Part shown: positions 30,831 to 32,397 of the stretch, piece by piece
Layout of the letters: each line of letters opens with the position of its first letter
Numbering within the stretch: position 1 is the first letter of the stretch
Source: Kiritimatiellia bacterium
Lineage (GTDB): Bacteria > Verrucomicrobiota > Kiritimatiellia > RFP12 > UBA1067
Assembly: GCA_017650345.1 (NCBI GenBank)
Contig: JAGCFB010000090.1
Span: 1 to 32,397, forward strand
DNA: 32,397 bases
Reading direction: 5' to 3'
Notes under the pieces: model-generated
What the model saw: the letters and a program-made list of their open reading frames with translations, nothing else
The model's database searches: none
Told to the model about the DNA's origin: nothing
Program-made: the position numbers and the translations under genes

Positions 30831-31430
30831 TCAAAAGGCGATGAACACGCAAACCTTGCGGGACGCCTCGAGCCGGACGACGACGGACGACGCGCGGTTC
30901 AGCGTGGCGCAGTACAGGTTGTCGAAGCGGACGCCGTCGAGCGGCCAGACGAGGCCCTTCGACGTCATGCGCGTATCGCGATCCGGCGCGAAGACCGACA
31001 CCGCCGCGCCTTTCCGCACGCGAAGCGACGCGCGGCCTTCGACCGGGACGAACCGTCCGTGGTCGGTGACGATTTCGAGTCCGAGGTCCAGCGCGCGGAA
31101 CACGTTGCCGATCGTGTGGTCCTCGCGGCGACCCGTCGCGCCGAGCAACACGGGCTTCCTCCAGCCGCGTTCCGCGCAGTAGCGCGCCGCCTTTGCGAGG
31201 TCGTTCGTGTCCTGCTCCGCGACCTTCACGACGTTCGCGAAGCGTCCGCGCAGCGAATCGCAGTCCCCTACGACGGCGTCCGGCTCCCTTCGCAGGTTGC
31301 GCCTCAGTGCGTCCGCCGCGCCGTCGCAGCAGACGATGCGTACGGCGGACTCCAGGATCCGCCGCGCTTCGCCGCCGCGCCTGGGGAAGTCACCGGCCGC
31401 AAGTATTACGGTCGCTCCTCCTGCTGACAT
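30831..31430 (-). CDS. Thiamin pyrophosphokinase
   Basis: 199 residues; transfers pyrophosphate from ATP to thiamin to give the cofactor TPP. Seen: VCCDGAADAL near 35, the Asp-rich VVGDCDSL near 58, DTNDLAKA near 75, GATGRREDHTIGN near 98 and the C-terminal TSKGLVWPLDG. The usual S-N after this motif reads D-N here. ATG 31430 is 1 bp after the stop of the preceding gene, with AGGGGG upstream; the Arg-rich frame to 31634 is shadow. Thiamin salvage rather than synthesis is suggested, but no thi genes or TPP riboswitch are here. Confidence 0.87.
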   Translation of the reverse strand: MSAGGATVILAAGDFPRRGGEARRILESAVRIVCCDGAADALRRNLRREPDAVVGDCDSLRGRFANVVKVAEQDTNDLAKAARYCAERGWRKPVLLGATGRREDHTIGNVFRALDLGLEIVTDHGRFVPVEGRASLRVRKGAAVSVFAPDRDTRMTSKGLVWPLDGVRFDNLYCATLNRASSVVVRLEASRKVCVFIAF

Positions 31431-31431
31431 G

Positions 31432-32184
31432 TCAGACGCCCCCTTCCGATGCGCCGTGGTTCTGCGGCGGAGTGTGGACGACGCCCGTGTCGAGTATCCA
31501 GAGCGAGTGGCGGAGGATGTTCCTGAGAAAGGCCGCGTCGGACGGTGAAGGCGAACGCGCCAGTCCGCGGCTTGCCCAGTATATCGCGGACGCCTGCGGG
31601 CTCGTCCAGTCCGAGATCCCGAAAAGCTTCGCAAGCTCCTCCATCCCGGCTGGATCCATGGCGATTTCTCCCCATGCGCCGCGCGATGCGACGTCCGCGA
31701 CGATCTCTCGCCATTTCTCGCGGTATATCGGAGCCGCCTCGTCGATGTCCGCGCCGATCTTCACCTCGAACATCCACGCAAGCTCGCGATGTAGCTCCGC
31801 GGAGTCCGGGTTAAGGCGGAGCCCCTCGTCCCTAAGGAGCCGAAGTCCCGCATGGACCCAGCGCCAGCGGTCCTCGAGCGTGGGCATCATGACGGAGATG
31901 TTGTACGCAAGGTTCCATGCGGCGTAGCTCCAGACCTCCGGCGTGTGAGGCTCGAGGAGCGAGAGCGTCTTGGCGAGCTGCGCGAGCTCGACGTAGCGGC
32001 CCTCCTCCTGGAGCGCCTCGGCGCGGAACCAGACGGCCTCGGCAGCTAGCGAGCGGAATCCTCCCAGCGCGGCCATGACGCCCTCGGCGGCGAGCGGGGA
32101 CGAGACGGGACGCCGCAGGGCGAGAAGCGTCTGCCCGGCGGCGCCGAGGAGCAGGAGAGCGGCTATTATGGCGATCTTCTTCAC
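31432..32184 (-). CDS. Exported or membrane-anchored TPR-like protein, function unknown
   Basis: 250 residues from GTG 32184. An N-terminal hydrophobic segment (3-22) is a signal or anchor. The rest is helical, with GGFRSLAAEAVWFRAEALQ and EGRYVELAQLAKTL, then TPEVWSYAAWNLAYNISV and NPDSAELHRELAW: TPR-like helix pairs with many Trp. I recall similar proteins as conserved hypotheticals of PVC-group bacteria. Such repeats bind protein partners. It starts 15 bp after the oadB terminator, so it likely has a separate promoter, which was not found, or read-through. Confidence 0.75.
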   Translation of the reverse strand: MKKIAIIAALLLLGAAGQTLLALRRPVSSPLAAEGVMAALGGFRSLAAEAVWFRAEALQEEGRYVELAQLAKTLSLLEPHTPEVWSYAAWNLAYNISVMMPTLEDRWRWVHAGLRLLRDEGLRLNPDSAELHRELAWMFEVKIGADIDEAAPIYREKWREIVADVASRGAWGEIAMDPAGMEELAKLFGISDWTSPQASAIYWASRGLARSPSPSDAAFLRNILRHSLWILDTGVVHTPPQNHGASEGGV

Positions 32185-32198
32185 GTCTTCAAACGAAA

Positions 32199-32232
32199 GG
32201 CGCGTGTGGACACCTTGCTGGCCACACGCGCC
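32199..32232 (-). terminator. Rho-independent terminator after oadB
   Basis: Arms 32199-32209 and 32222-32232 pair perfectly over 11 bp (GGCGCGTGTGG and its complement) around a 12-nt loop; on the minus strand TTTCGTTTG follows. It lies 20 bp after the oadB stop. Confidence 0.85.
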
Positions 32233-32251
32233 CTCCGTAGTGTCCGCAGGT

Positions 32252-32397
32252 TCAGCGGCAGAGCGTGTAGAGAACGCCGGCGACGACTGCGGAGCCGATG
32301 ACGCCCGAGACGTTCGGCCCCATCGCCTGCATGAGGATGAAGTTCGTCGGATCGTTCTGGAGCGCGACCTTGTTGGAGACGCGAGCCGCCATCGGAA
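32252..32397 (-). CDS. oadB: Sodium-pumping decarboxylase beta subunit, C-terminal end (partial)
   Basis: The last 48 codons of a gene that starts outside the window. The translation includes [17 protein letters not shown] followed by [11 protein letters not shown], the hallmark C-terminus of the beta subunit of oxaloacetate, methylmalonyl-CoA or glutaconyl-CoA decarboxylases. This membrane subunit couples decarboxylation to sodium export. Which substrate is used depends on the alpha subunit, which is not visible. Confidence 0.9.
   Translation of the reverse strand, partial: PMAARVSNKVALQNDPTNFILMQAMGPNVSGVIGSAVVAGVLYTLCR

Overview
The window reads as a high-GC, didermic anaerobe of the PVC group, most like the gut or sediment Kiritimatiellota/Verrucomicrobiota. 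This is an inference from content: a NodT-type outer-membrane lipoprotein and RseP (two membranes), a sialic-acid catabolic pair, a formylglycine-type sulfatase remnant, group-4 hydrogenase membrane subunits, the C-terminal end of a sodium-pumping decarboxylase beta subunit, and the large genome-wide type of 'CCACAAAGGACACAAAG' palindromic repeat. No rRNA, tRNA, CRISPR or phage genes were seen.

Layout from left to right. (1) 30-1409: a long-type phosphofructokinase on the minus strand, divergent from (2) 1575-4144: a two-gene plus-strand operon of proton-pumping hydrogenase membrane subunits (HyfB/HycC-like, HyfC/HycD-like) whose expected catalytic partners are absent. (3) 4207-7940: a tract bracketed by two copies of a 46-bp identical repeat, holding a 3'-truncated sulfatase, a tandem-domain glycerophosphodiesterase, a short remnant of a YjdF-like membrane protein, and a PIN/Phd toxin-antitoxin pair. 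It looks like an island or rearranged segment. (4) 7937-12992: a minus-strand operon running STAS anti-anti-sigma factor, membrane SpoIIE phosphatase fused to a RsbW-type kinase domain, TatD, DedA, an orphan OppD-type ATPase, and a frameshifted HU-like gene ending at the repeat. (5) 13111-14169: an orphan PAS/NtrB-like histidine kinase on the plus strand. (6) 14179-20508: tolC-gpsA-rseP-ispG-wzy-like genes (envelope and isoprenoid/lipid supply). (7) 20534-23585: nanA, N-acylglucosamine 2-epimerase, rfbD. (8) 23667-30106: metG-tadC-FHA-PEGA-tlyA. (9) 30136-32184: TPR-like protein, thiamin pyrophosphokinase and a PH-like membrane protein. (10) 32252-end: the 3' end of oadB, followed by a clear terminator.

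A strong theme is promoter architecture. Nine promoters can be picked by eye, and nearly all are extended -10 boxes (TGG/TGA/TGC followed by a TATAAT-like hexamer) preceded by an A/T-rich run and without a good -35. Two of them lie exactly 9 nt before a start codon with no Shine-Dalgarno, implying leaderless mRNAs. Two others contain the stop codon of the upstream gene inside the TATAAT box. Genes within operons are tightly packed, with many 4-bp ATGA/GTGA overlaps.

The most unusual stretch is 4.1-8.2 kb: a hydrogenase operon that stops early, a truncated sulfatase, a membrane-protein remnant and a frameshifted DNA-binding gene all sit next to, or between, the two repeat copies.
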